A stretch of 28,604 nt of DNA, taken from Brumimicrobium sp965659845. GTDB lineage: Bacteria > Bacteroidota > Bacteroidia > Flavobacteriales_D > Crocinitomicaceae. A program made the translations under genes and the position numbers. This document shows, piece after piece, positions 8,422 through 16,028 of this stretch. Each line of letters opens with the position of its first letter. Position 1 is the stretch's first letter. The notes under the pieces are model-generated. The model made no database searches. It worked only from the letters and a program-made list of their open reading frames with translations, and had not been told where the DNA came from. The stretch lies in contig CBFHXS010000021.1 in the NCBI GenBank assembly GCA_965659845.1, positions 1-28,604 of the forward strand, written 5' to 3'.

Positions 8422-9104
8422 TGGATGAGGTTGAAGTACTTTACGAAGACAATCATCTTATAGCTGTCAATAAGAGAGCAGGGGAGATTACGCAAGGTGA
8501 TAAAACAGGGGACGAACCTCTTCCTGAGAAAGTCAAGCGTTGGATCAAGAAAAAGTACAATAAACCAGGGAATGTATTTTGTGGAGTCATTCACAGGATT
8601 GACCGACCTACATCAGGACTAATCATGTTAGCGAAAACGAGTAAGGGACTCGCGCGTATGAATGGGTTATTTCAAAAGAAAACTATTCAGAAAACATATT
8701 GGGCTATTGTTGAAAAAGCACCTGCAGTTGAATCTGGGACACTCATCAATCATTTGAAAAAGAATGAGAAGAGAAACAAAAGTGGCGTAGTTAATGCTAC
8801 TACTGAAGGTGCTAAAAGAGCAGAGTTGGATTATAAGGTAATTGCTAAAAGTGATCGATATACATTGTTGGAGATTGACCCGAGAACAGGAAGACATCAC
8901 CAGATCCGTACTCAGTTATCGCATATTGGTTGTATTATTAAAGGTGATCTGAAGTATGGAGCCAAACGTTCCAATAAAGATGGAAGTATAAGTTTACATG
9001 CGAGAGCGGTATCTTTTGAACATCCGATTAAGAATGAGCCAGTTAAAATTGTTGCTCCAGTTCCGAATGATAATTTATGGAAGTGGTTCGAAAATGAACT
9101 TTAG
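8421..9104 (+). CDS. RluA-family RNA pseudouridine synthase
   Basis: A 227-residue cytoplasmic enzyme that isomerises uridine to pseudouridine in rRNA or tRNA. It begins directly with the catalytic fold (VEVLYEDNHLIAVNKRAG) and has no N-terminal S4 RNA-binding domain. The signature HRIDRPTSGLIMLAKT contains the catalytic Asp, and GRHHQIRTQLSHIG is the conserved late motif. The target uridine cannot be told from sequence, so no rlu/tru symbol is assigned. The start overlaps the panB stop by one base. The stop (TAG, 9102-9104) overlaps the stop of the convergent outer-membrane protein gene by 4 nt. Confidence 0.94.
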   Translation: MDEVEVLYEDNHLIAVNKRAGEITQGDKTGDEPLPEKVKRWIKKKYNKPGNVFCGVIHRIDRPTSGLIMLAKTSKGLARMNGLFQKKTIQKTYWAIVEKAPAVESGTLINHLKKNEKRNKSGVVNATTEGAKRAELDYKVIAKSDRYTLLEIDPRTGRHHQIRTQLSHIGCIIKGDLKYGAKRSNKDGSISLHARAVSFEHPIKNEPVKIVAPVPNDNLWKWFENEL

Positions 9105-9805
9105 AACGAGATCCATGTATTTCTATTTCCGCATGTTGATCGAACAAGATACCCGAGAGAGTAGTTTAATTCGAAGCAAAGCATAGCGCTAAATACATGT
9201 ACGGATTTTCGCTCCTCATAATCAACAAGTACTGGTGTTAAAGGTCGTTCATCCTCCATTATTGGGCTAATGCCATATGAGAATCGAAGTCCCATCATTA
9301 CAGAGAGTCTATCACCTCCAATAACATATGAGCCGAATCCAAGATCCATTCCATAATATGCACTGTTAACTTGATCTGCAATATCAAATGGCTCTCCGCC
9401 ATCGTCGGATAATGTCGCATTTTGAACGAGACTAATTCGCGGCCCAACTTCAAAATAACCAGACTCCTGAGTTCTGTGATATAACATCCCTATATCGAAT
9501 ACTCCAGCACTAAATCGTCGTTCATCAAAAAAAGTAAGCTCATATTCATTTACGAAATCTTGTCTGACCTCAGACATCCCAACATGAAAAGCAATCCCAT
9601 CATGTTCACCGAAGTTGATTCCTACTTTGGCTCCGTAGAAATATGTCGGAGTTAGTTTCGGATTGAATTGGGTATCATCCAATAGATTTCCATTTACCAA
9701 AAAAGTAGTTGCTGGTCCACCTTTAAGCCCAACTTCAAACCATGTTTGAGCATTTAAATTAATGGCTAAAGCACTGACGGTTATAAGTAGTAGAATGTTT
9801 TTCAT
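9101..9805 (-). CDS. Outer-membrane beta-barrel protein
   Basis: Start at 9805 was chosen because MKNILLLITVSALAINLNAQ is a complete signal peptide; an ATG 13 codons earlier would add a non-signal extension and would lie close to the promoter. The mature protein (about 215 residues) alternates hydrophobic and polar residues in beta-strand style (FEVGLKGGPAT, YGAKVGINFG, FEVGPRISLV, SVMMGLRFSYG) and ends in Phe, as expected for a small 8-10 strand outer-membrane barrel of the OmpW/PorT-like type. No specific function can be assigned. The last 17 residues follow what looks like the final strand, an unusual tail. The stop overlaps the convergent pseudouridine synthase gene by 4 nt, so neither has room for a terminator. 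Confidence 0.8.
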   Translation of the reverse strand: MKNILLLITVSALAINLNAQTWFEVGLKGGPATTFLVNGNLLDDTQFNPKLTPTYFYGAKVGINFGEHDGIAFHVGMSEVRQDFVNEYELTFFDERRFSAGVFDIGMLYHRTQESGYFEVGPRISLVQNATLSDDGGEPFDIADQVNSAYYGMDLGFGSYVIGGDRLSVMMGLRFSYGISPIMEDERPLTPVLVDYEERKSVHVFSAMLCFELNYSLGYLVRSTCGNRNTWISF

Positions 9806-9826
9806 AATGTTCAACTTTGTGTTCGG

Positions 9827-9860
9827 CAAAAATAATGAATTCATTATGAAACCTGACCAA
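9827..9860 (-). promoter_or_regulatory. Promoter of the outer-membrane protein gene
   Basis: On the minus strand, TATTTTTG (9834-9827) matches the -7 consensus TAnnTTTG. TTG at 9860-9858 lies 23 nt upstream, slightly long for a -33 element. The -7 is 21 nt before the ATG at 9805. Confidence 0.5.
9832..9847. promoter_or_regulatory. 16-bp perfect palindrome, possible operator
   Basis: ATAATGAATTCATTAT is a perfect palindrome in the divergent region between the outer-membrane protein gene and mnmE. It overlaps the upstream edge of the minus-strand -7 element, where a dimeric repressor could block transcription. No regulator gene adjoins it. Confidence 0.35.
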
Positions 9861-9917
9861 GTATCGATTTCGATTTAAGACAACATTTGAATATTCCATT
9901 TATTCCTCTAGTTTACC

Positions 9918-9925
9918 TAACTTTG
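9918..9925 (+). promoter_or_regulatory. Bacteroidota -7 element upstream of mnmE
   Basis: TAACTTTG is an exact match to TAnnTTTG, 15 nt before the TTG start of mnmE. The nearest upstream TTG (9887-9889) is 28 nt away, too far for a standard -33 element, so this promoter may be weak or need help. Confidence 0.55.
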
Positions 9926-9940
9926 CGGAAAATTTGAGCA

Positions 9941-11308
9941 TTGAATATTATTGATCAAGATACAATTTGTGCATTGTCTACGGCCAATGGCATGGGAGCT
10001 ATTGCTGTAATTCGAGTTTCAGGTAAAGATGCACTTTCGATTACGAGTAAAGTATTTTCTAAAGACCTTTCGAAAGTGGATTCGCATACAGCTCACTTTG
10101 GTACGATAAGAGATAAGTCTAATTCGATTATTGATGAGGTTTTAGTCACTGTTCTTCAAGAAGGAAAAAGCTTTACAGGAGAAAACACGACGGAAATTGC
10201 TTGTCATGGTTCAGTATATATTCAAAGACAGATTCTTTCATTGTTGCTAGAAACAGGTTGTCGAATGGCGAATCCTGGCGAATTCACAATGAGAGCTTAT
10301 TTCAATGACAGAATGGACCTCTCACAAGCCGAGGCAATTGCGGATTTGATCTCAGCAGACTCTAAGAAAGGTCATGAAATTGCCATGAATCAAATGCGTG
10401 GCGGTTATTCAGATCATATCAAGCATTTACGTCAGCGTTTGATGGACTTTGCTTCATTGATTGAATTAGAACTAGACTTCTCGGAAGAAGATGTTGAATT
10501 TGCCAGCAGAAAAGAGTTGCATGATTTAGTTGAAGAACTGAAATCTCATCTCACCGAGTTGACAGAATCTTTTGCTTACGGTAACGCCATTAAAAATGGA
10601 ATAAGTACTGTAATTGCTGGTCGTCCTAATGCAGGTAAGTCAACATTGCTGAATGCTTTATTGAATGAAGAAAGAGCTATTGTTTCTCACATAGCAGGAA
10701 CAACAAGAGATACAATTGAAGAACAATTAACTATTGATGGAGTATTGTTTAAATTCATAGACACTGCAGGTATTCGAGAAGCTTCAGATGAGATCGAGAA
10801 GATAGGAGTGGAGCGAACGATATCTGAAGTAGGGAAGTCCAATGTTTTACTTTATGTCTTTGATGCATTAGAGATGACTCCAGTCGATGTGCAGGAAGAT
10901 CTAGAAAAGTTGCAACGTGAAGGGTTATCAATCGTTCTATTGGCAAATAAGGTTGATCAATTGAATGGCTTTGACGATGCTGATTATGATGAGACTTATC
11001 CTGTTATCCCTATTTCGGCTAAAGAAAAACAAGGAATAAAAGCGTTGAAGGATCAACTTTCTGAAGAAGTACAGAAATTTGCCTCAGAAAGTGATACCAT
11101 TGTAATAAATGCACGACACTACGAAGCATTTTCTAAAGCGCTTCAAGACATTTATAAGGTAGAAGAAGCGCTTGAAATGCAGATTCCAGGAGACTTACTA
11201 GCCATGGATATCAGAAGTGCCATTCGTCATTTGTCAAGTATTATCGGTGACATTACAGAAGATGACCTCTTGGGTAATATCTTTGCTAACTTCTGTATTG
11301 GGAAGTAA
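9941..11308 (+). CDS. mnmE: tRNA uridine-5-carboxymethylaminomethyl modification GTPase MnmE
   Basis: MnmE (455 residues, normal length) works with MnmG to modify the wobble uridine of several tRNAs (cmnm5U34). It starts at TTG: the family's N-terminus (DTICALSTANGMGAIAVIRVSG) begins a few residues later and no ATG is suitably placed. Residues 1-120 are the folate-binding TrmE_N domain, including the GEFTMRAYFNDRMDLSQAEA signature. The inserted G domain has G1 GRPNAGKST (about 227-235), G2 with AGTTRDT, G3 DTAG and G4 NKVD. The C-terminus keeps the catalytic Cys motif FCIGK. It is a stand-alone gene preceded by a -7 element. Confidence 0.97.
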   Translation: MNIIDQDTICALSTANGMGAIAVIRVSGKDALSITSKVFSKDLSKVDSHTAHFGTIRDKSNSIIDEVLVTVLQEGKSFTGENTTEIACHGSVYIQRQILSLLLETGCRMANPGEFTMRAYFNDRMDLSQAEAIADLISADSKKGHEIAMNQMRGGYSDHIKHLRQRLMDFASLIELELDFSEEDVEFASRKELHDLVEELKSHLTELTESFAYGNAIKNGISTVIAGRPNAGKSTLLNALLNEERAIVSHIAGTTRDTIEEQLTIDGVLFKFIDTAGIREASDEIEKIGVERTISEVGKSNVLLYVFDALEMTPVDVQEDLEKLQREGLSIVLLANKVDQLNGFDDADYDETYPVIPISAKEKQGIKALKDQLSEEVQKFASESDTIVINARHYEAFSKALQDIYKVEEALEMQIPGDLLAMDIRSAIRHLSSIIGDITEDDLLGNIFANFCIGK

Positions 11309-11326
11309 TCGCTTGAATATCAATCT

Positions 11327-12415
11327 TTAAAACCTAAAGTACCAAGAAGCTGTTGGGATAGGAAAAGACATTGGGTCTCTATCCGGTCTTGTTACAAGAA
11401 CACCCGCCACTGAAACCTGAAAAGCACGATTTTCATTCTTTTGAAAACGCATCCCAGGCATAAAAATAAACATGGCTGAATTAGATTGATTTACATGAGT
11501 CACATTGTGTCTATATACCCCAGGAACATAATTATTGTCCCATTGATTTCCAACTGGCGCTGAAACTTGCGCTGTTGATACTTCGTCATTTAATTTACCG
11601 CTAACAAAACCAAACATTGAGTCAAATACAAAAGCTGCTTTAGGCCCTACTTGATGGTAACCTGCTACAGAAAACATTGGCGATGTAATCACATTATTCT
11701 TTAACCTTATTAAATCTTGCTCAGGCAAATCGTATTCAGAAAAGTACTCATAATTTGTTTCATAACTACCTTCTCTAATGAAGGTTTCTTCACGAGAAAC
11801 ATTGGGGTCAATGTATAAGTATCCAGCGGCAAATGTTATGTTTCTGCGACGGTCACCAATCGTAACATTACCAAATGCCAATCCTCCATATCCTTGAAAA
11901 CTATTTAAAAATGATGAAGTTCCAGACAATAAACCAACTGAAAAGTTCACGTTTTCATTACTGGTTTTCATGCTGTATTTCATCGCTAAAACAAAAGGAC
12001 TACCAATCCAGGTTGTCATTACACCTATGTTTAGGTTGTCTGATACTGCAAAGTGAACTTCTGGTCCATACAAATTGACCATGGCATAGTTTTCGCCCTT
12101 TTTGATGGGTAAAGCATTTGTTGTAAATGTATAACGTGTAGTAAAAGGACCTTCGGTATTATAGACGCCGTTGATGATGTTATCCTCATCTTCAACATTG
12201 ACAATTTTGCTGATTAGTTCTTTACGAATATATATTTTACCTAGAGCCTCAGTTTCCAATAAGATTTCTCGCCCATCATCTGTGAGAATATAACCAATAT
12301 ACTCTTTTCCATCATTCTTCTGTACAACAACCAGTTGCTTAACTTCTGCAGTGTCTATTTGGGCGATACCACTGAATGAGAAAATCAGAATGAAAAGTAT
12401 AAGTAATTGTTTCAT
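11327..12415 (-). CDS. Secreted/outer-membrane protein of unknown function
   Basis: A 362-residue protein with a Sec signal peptide (MKQLLILFILIFSFSGIAQ). Residues about 25-75 form a small beta-rich domain (VVVQKNDGKEYIGYILTDDG, then ILLETEALGKIYIRKELI) that reads like an SH3- or Sm-like fold seen in Bacteroidota envelope proteins. The rest is strand-like with many aromatic residues (YAMVNLYGPEVHF, FSVGLLSG, NITFAAGYLYID) and ends SWYFRF, typical of an outer-membrane barrel. I do not recognise a specific family or function. It converges on mnmE with an 18-nt gap and no visible terminator. Confidence 0.75.
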   Translation of the reverse strand: MKQLLILFILIFSFSGIAQIDTAEVKQLVVVQKNDGKEYIGYILTDDGREILLETEALGKIYIRKELISKIVNVEDEDNIINGVYNTEGPFTTRYTFTTNALPIKKGENYAMVNLYGPEVHFAVSDNLNIGVMTTWIGSPFVLAMKYSMKTSNENVNFSVGLLSGTSSFLNSFQGYGGLAFGNVTIGDRRRNITFAAGYLYIDPNVSREETFIREGSYETNYEYFSEYDLPEQDLIRLKNNVITSPMFSVAGYHQVGPKAAFVFDSMFGFVSGKLNDEVSTAQVSAPVGNQWDNNYVPGVYRHNVTHVNQSNSAMFIFMPGMRFQKNENRAFQVSVAGVLVTRPDRDPMSFPIPTASWYFRF

Positions 12416-12502
12416 AAGGTTTTATTTAATTGCTAAAAGTAAAAATTTATTCTATTAACTTATTATTCTTTTGTGAACTGGTTTATTGATATCTGTTTTA
12501 AC

Positions 12503-13195
12503 TCAATAGTTGCTCATATTCAACTCGTCAAAGTCTTTGATCTCTGACAGTTTGATGAGTTCCTTTATTTCGATGTCTTCCCAAGTCTCCTCGTAAATTT
12601 CATCATCTCCTTGTGCATTTGCATTCGTATTCACACGATTTAATTTCTTTTTGGTCAAAAAGTTAATGCTGATTTCACTTTCAATTACTGCTCCACCATA
12701 ACTCGAGTCATAACCGATTAATTCGAAGTCTGAATTCTGATACTTGAATGAGTATTGCCATAGACCATATCTACCGTGACCGTATTTTACATATAAGTTT
12801 CCATTATCAATAGAGAGTGAGAGTTGTGGAGGGAAATAAATGCCTCCGTCTTCATTTTCAGAAGAAAAGCAACTGTCATTTCTTAAAGCAACTTCATAGG
12901 TACTGTTTTTTTTCAAAAGGATGATTATTCCTCGGCGGTTTCGATCGACCACCTCATCAAAACGATTTGTAACAATAAATTCTTCATCGGTTCCTTTGGT
13001 AATCAAAACGTTGTCATCTATTCCATCTTTATTTAAGTCACCGTAGACTGTATCAAAAAGTATTTGATCATTAGTTAAGAAATTAGATAAATCTAGATTA
13101 TTATCAACTTGCCCAAAAGTGGCAAAAGTTATGATCATGAATAGTAATAGCAAAAGCTTATTCGCTTCACTAGAAAGATTTTTAATGAAAACCAT
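12503..13195 (-). CDS. Secreted protein of unknown function with Asp-rich calcium-binding-like motif
   Basis: A 230-residue protein with a signal peptide of unusual length: about 13 polar residues precede the hydrophobic core LLLLLFMIITFATFGQ. Just after cleavage lies GDLNKDGIDDNVLITKG, which matches the DxNxDxxDD calcium-binding loop found in dockerin, FG-GAP and EF-hand-like repeats and in a group of small secreted proteins that follow external state variables. The remainder is beta-rich (NGNLYVKYGHGRYGLWQYSF), and the C-terminus is acidic. The function is unknown. It lies 19 nt downstream of the small membrane protein gene on the same strand and is probably co-transcribed with it. Confidence 0.75.
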   Translation of the reverse strand: MVFIKNLSSEANKLLLLLFMIITFATFGQVDNNLDLSNFLTNDQILFDTVYGDLNKDGIDDNVLITKGTDEEFIVTNRFDEVVDRNRRGIIILLKKNSTYEVALRNDSCFSSENEDGGIYFPPQLSLSIDNGNLYVKYGHGRYGLWQYSFKYQNSDFELIGYDSSYGGAVIESEISINFLTKKKLNRVNTNANAQGDDEIYEETWEDIEIKELIKLSEIKDFDELNMSNY

Positions 13196-13214
13196 AGGAA
13201 TTCATTTTAGATTG

Positions 13215-13700
13215 CTAAACCTTTTTAAGGTCTAAGTACTTTACAATCTTATTTCTAAGTTGATTCCTAAAGAAGGTGCTTAAAGGATAGTATAAAACAC
13301 CGATAGCAATGAATATAATACTAATCATGAATAGAAAGGTATTATCAAGTACAAACAATGAGGCGAGCAAAGCGAGAACAAGACCAATGAAGGTGGCAAC
13401 AATTGAAAAAACGGGCAAAAAGGAATTTGGCTTTGATATCACGTGAATTATTGTAACAGTTTCTTTCTGCTTGATTTCACCTTTTAAATAGGCCGATTTT
13501 CTTCTGACATCAGGATTATTCCATCCGATAATATTTCTTTTGTCAAAAGCGGTAAACTGATTTTCACTTTTCAGCTGTCCTGAAAATGTTAACCCTTTCT
13601 GTTCACGTAAATCTTCAATCTTATGTTTTAGATTTTCAAGTGTCAAATTAGAGGAATAGTTCGCCTCGCTCTTATTTAGTAATTTTTCTAACAATCCCAT
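13215..13700 (-). CDS. Small membrane protein of unknown function
   Basis: A 161-residue protein without a cleavable signal. The N-terminal half is soluble and charged (residues 1-90) and includes a WNNPDVRRKSAYLKGE segment. Two adjacent transmembrane helices follow at about 95-117 (FLPVFSIVATFIGLVLALLA) and 121-143 (NTFLFMISIIFIAIGVLYYP). A short basic tail ends in Lys-rich residues, consistent with both ends facing the cytoplasm. No family is recognised. It is probably the first gene of a two-gene unit with the secreted protein that follows 19 nt downstream. Confidence 0.7.
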   Translation of the reverse strand: MGLLEKLLNKSEANYSSNLTLENLKHKIEDLREQKGLTFSGQLKSENQFTAFDKRNIIGWNNPDVRRKSAYLKGEIKQKETVTIIHVISKPNSFLPVFSIVATFIGLVLALLASLFVLDNTFLFMISIIFIAIGVLYYPLSTFFRNQLRNKIVKYLDLKKV

Positions 13701-13944
13701 TTAAAATTGGTTTTAGTCGATTCGCAAGCGTTCGATATTACTTATAAAAATAAACAATTATTTAGATATAAGATTGTTCTAGCACACTAGTTTTTTAGTG
13801 TTGATCAATATGGGAAATGTGTTTTGATTGCTAATGGCACAGTATTTGGAATCCCGAATCAAGATGCTAAAATATGTTAATAGAATTGACTTAAATATGC
13901 ATTTATTAGTTGTACTTTAACAGATCATTTCTGTATTTATTAAC

Positions 13945-13962
13945 CAATAGGAAGACCTATTG
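13945..13962 (+). promoter_or_regulatory. Hairpin in the leader of the LRR gene
   Basis: CAATAGG and CCTATTG form a perfect 7-bp stem with loop AAGA, ending 13 nt before the ATG at 13976 and followed by AAAACATTTTTTT. The stem-plus-T-run shape is terminator-like but weak; it could equally be an operator or a leader structure. The rest of the 275-nt gap (13701-13975) is AT-rich and shows no other clear element. Confidence 0.4.
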
Positions 13963-13975
13963 AAAACATTTTTTT

Positions 13976-15499
13976 ATGAAAATACTTTTACTAATTAGTT
14001 GTGCTGCATTGTCGACAGGATTATTAGCGCAACGATCAACGAGCAAAAAAGTTGATACACGATTTATTAATATTCCCAACTATGATGTAGGGAGCACCGA
14101 TGTCAGCAGTTTAACATCATCCTTTGCTTCAGGAAATTCTGAATTTGGCACAAAACGTCTCAAAGACACAAAAACAACATGTGTGGTTAAGGGAGGTTCA
14201 CTTAAGGATGCTAAGGAAATCACTACTTATTACTATGAGCATGATGTAACGCGTCCGTCTGCATTTCTATTTTTAAAGGATGGAAGTGGAAATACCGTTT
14301 ATGCAAAGCAATTGGCATCTGGTACGCAGGACAAAGCTGAATTTGGCAAAGGGAAATGTGAGTTCTGGTTAAAGCCAAACCTTGAAAAGAATTATGAGGC
14401 TGGTCAGGCATCTTGGAAAAATAAGAACCACACGGCTTTTATTAATAACCTAAAAAGTAAAGCAGAGCTTCAACTGAATAGAAACGCGCTTATCTCATAC
14501 AATCCTATTGAAATTGAAGTATATTCAGCAAAGGGAAAGGATTTTGATTACACTCAGATCGAAGAGGCTTACGATCTAGCATATGACGCTTATGAAGATA
14601 TAGAGAAAAACGGTGTTTCAAGTGAAAACTTTGAGAAGTTATCGAAAGCAATTGCAATTTGGGAAAGTGAAGTGGTGAATGCGGATCTAGAAAATAAAGA
14701 TGCCAAGATTAACAAAAAAGTAGCTCAGGGTTTATACATTAATTTGGCGTACGCTCATTTTACCCTATTTTCAATGAATGATGCTGCGGTATACGCTCAA
14801 AAGGCAGATCAGTCGTTTGGGAATTTCACCAATAACACAAGAACTGCAATCCGACAGTTTAAAATAGATGTAAATAGAAGAAAAGCCGGAGTAACCAAAA
14901 ATGCTGAATTAATCAAGGATCCAAGTAAGATGAATGCTCTTGCTGAACAGAGTGGTTCAACGAAATTTGTTTTAGCAAACTTTGAAGGTACAATTGAGGA
15001 TGCTGAGTCTGATTACACTAAATTCTCTGGTGAAGAGATGAGCACTATTGCTGAAGCCGCTGAAGAAGCAAATATCGATGGGGGAGGAACGTCATATGAT
15101 AAATACATTGTGGCGAACTCTGTTCCGTTGACATTATCCATTAGTAAGTTCAATGAGACATTGAAGAAGTTTCCTGTTGGAATTACTGAAATTGAAGGTC
15201 TTGGATCTGTTGTGATTAATATGAATGAAATTGAAACAATCCCAGCAGAAATAGGAAATATGTCTTCACTAAAGAAGTTGTGGTTGGCGAATAATAAGAT
15301 TTCTGAATTGCCAGAAGAAATAGGGAATCTCGCTTCGTTAAAAAGCCTAAACTTATCGAACAACCCTATAGCTAAATTTCCAGAATCAATTAAAAACTGT
15401 TCTGATCTTAAGAAGCTAAATATAAAGGGTACTAATGTTTCTTCTGATCATTTGAAGGAGTTAGAGTCTTGGTTACCAGATTGTAAAATCAAAATCTAA
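13976..15499 (+). CDS. Secreted leucine-rich-repeat protein with helical repeat region
   Basis: A 507-residue protein with a Sec signal peptide (MKILLLISCAALSTGLLAQ). Residues about 20-185 are a beta-rich N-terminal region. Residues about 185-300 are helical and TPR-like (EEAYDLAYDAYEDIEKNG, then GLYINLAYAHFTLF, DAAVYAQKADQSF). Residues about 385-507 are three to four leucine-rich repeats of the bacterial/Ras-like type (IPAEIGNMSSLKKLWLANN, ELPEEIGNLASLKSLNLSNN, FPESIKNCSDLKKLNIKG). The repeats probably bind a protein partner in the periplasm. There is no T9SS domain and no lipobox. A small lipoprotein gene follows after 6 nt, suggesting joint expression. Specific function unknown. Confidence 0.82.
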   Translation: MKILLLISCAALSTGLLAQRSTSKKVDTRFINIPNYDVGSTDVSSLTSSFASGNSEFGTKRLKDTKTTCVVKGGSLKDAKEITTYYYEHDVTRPSAFLFLKDGSGNTVYAKQLASGTQDKAEFGKGKCEFWLKPNLEKNYEAGQASWKNKNHTAFINNLKSKAELQLNRNALISYNPIEIEVYSAKGKDFDYTQIEEAYDLAYDAYEDIEKNGVSSENFEKLSKAIAIWESEVVNADLENKDAKINKKVAQGLYINLAYAHFTLFSMNDAAVYAQKADQSFGNFTNNTRTAIRQFKIDVNRRKAGVTKNAELIKDPSKMNALAEQSGSTKFVLANFEGTIEDAESDYTKFSGEEMSTIAEAAEEANIDGGGTSYDKYIVANSVPLTLSISKFNETLKKFPVGITEIEGLGSVVINMNEIETIPAEIGNMSSLKKLWLANNKISELPEEIGNLASLKSLNLSNNPIAKFPESIKNCSDLKKLNIKGTNVSSDHLKELESWLPDCKIKI

Positions 15500-15505
15500 T
15501 ACAAG

Positions 15506-15901
15506 ATGAAAAATATATTCTTTATACTTGTTTTGACTCTGACTTTCGTTAGTTGTAACAAGGAAGAAAGTGATTTACCAGGCAGTCAAATAGAAGGTAA
15601 GTGGGTAATTTATAACCAAGAAATATTAGGCTCTAGTTCTCCAGGAGATGGTTCCTTCCTTACATTTAGTGGAGGATTAACAGGAACCGGGACAGACTTT
15701 AAGGCTTCTGATACAACTACTGGTGAATTCACCTATACCATGGATGAGGAAGCTACGCAGATTGTAATCGTTGATACTATGTCGGATGGAGGGAATTACA
15801 ACTTTACATTTGATATTTTACAACTGGATAACGAGCGATTACGCATGACTGGAAACACTGGTGCTTTTGGTGACTTAAAAATAGAGATGAACAAGGAATA
15901 G
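15506..15901 (+). CDS. Small lipocalin-like lipoprotein
   Basis: A 131-residue lipoprotein: the signal MKNIFFILVLTLTFVSC ends in a lipobox (FVSC). The mature part starts with charged residues (NKEESD), then GKWVIYNQEIL, resembling the first strand of lipocalin-like domains (a GxW motif) that are common in Bacteroidota lipoproteins. Alternating strands follow (TGEFTYTMDEEATQIVIV, FTFDILQLDNERLRMTG). The acidic residues soon after the lipidated Cys could act as a surface-export signal, but this is uncertain. It lies 6 nt after the LRR gene and is followed by a good terminator, so it ends that unit. Confidence 0.78.
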   Translation: MKNIFFILVLTLTFVSCNKEESDLPGSQIEGKWVIYNQEILGSSSPGDGSFLTFSGGLTGTGTDFKASDTTTGEFTYTMDEEATQIVIVDTMSDGGNYNFTFDILQLDNERLRMTGNTGAFGDLKIEMNKE

Positions 15902-15966
15902 TTTCGAATGAATGTTTGAATCTATATCTTGGTTATTTTTAGATCTAATCATAGATGAAATTAGAG

Positions 15967-16006
15967 AAGGACGGCATAACCTAGGTTATGTTGTCCTTTT
16001 ATATTT
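15967..16006 (+). terminator. Rho-independent terminator after the lipoprotein gene
   Basis: Arms AAGGACGGCATAA (15967-15979) and TTATGTTGTCCTT (15986-15998) pair over 13 positions with two G-U wobbles, loop CCTAGG, followed by TTATATTTT. It lies between convergent genes, but the T-rich side favours + strand termination. Confidence 0.85.
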
Positions 16007-16028
16007 TAAGCCGTTAAAGTGGGAGGGT

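Noticed and set aside
15013..15363. 116-codon minus-strand open frame inside the LRR gene
   Set aside because: Shadow of the repeat region; no family features and opposite to a clear gene.
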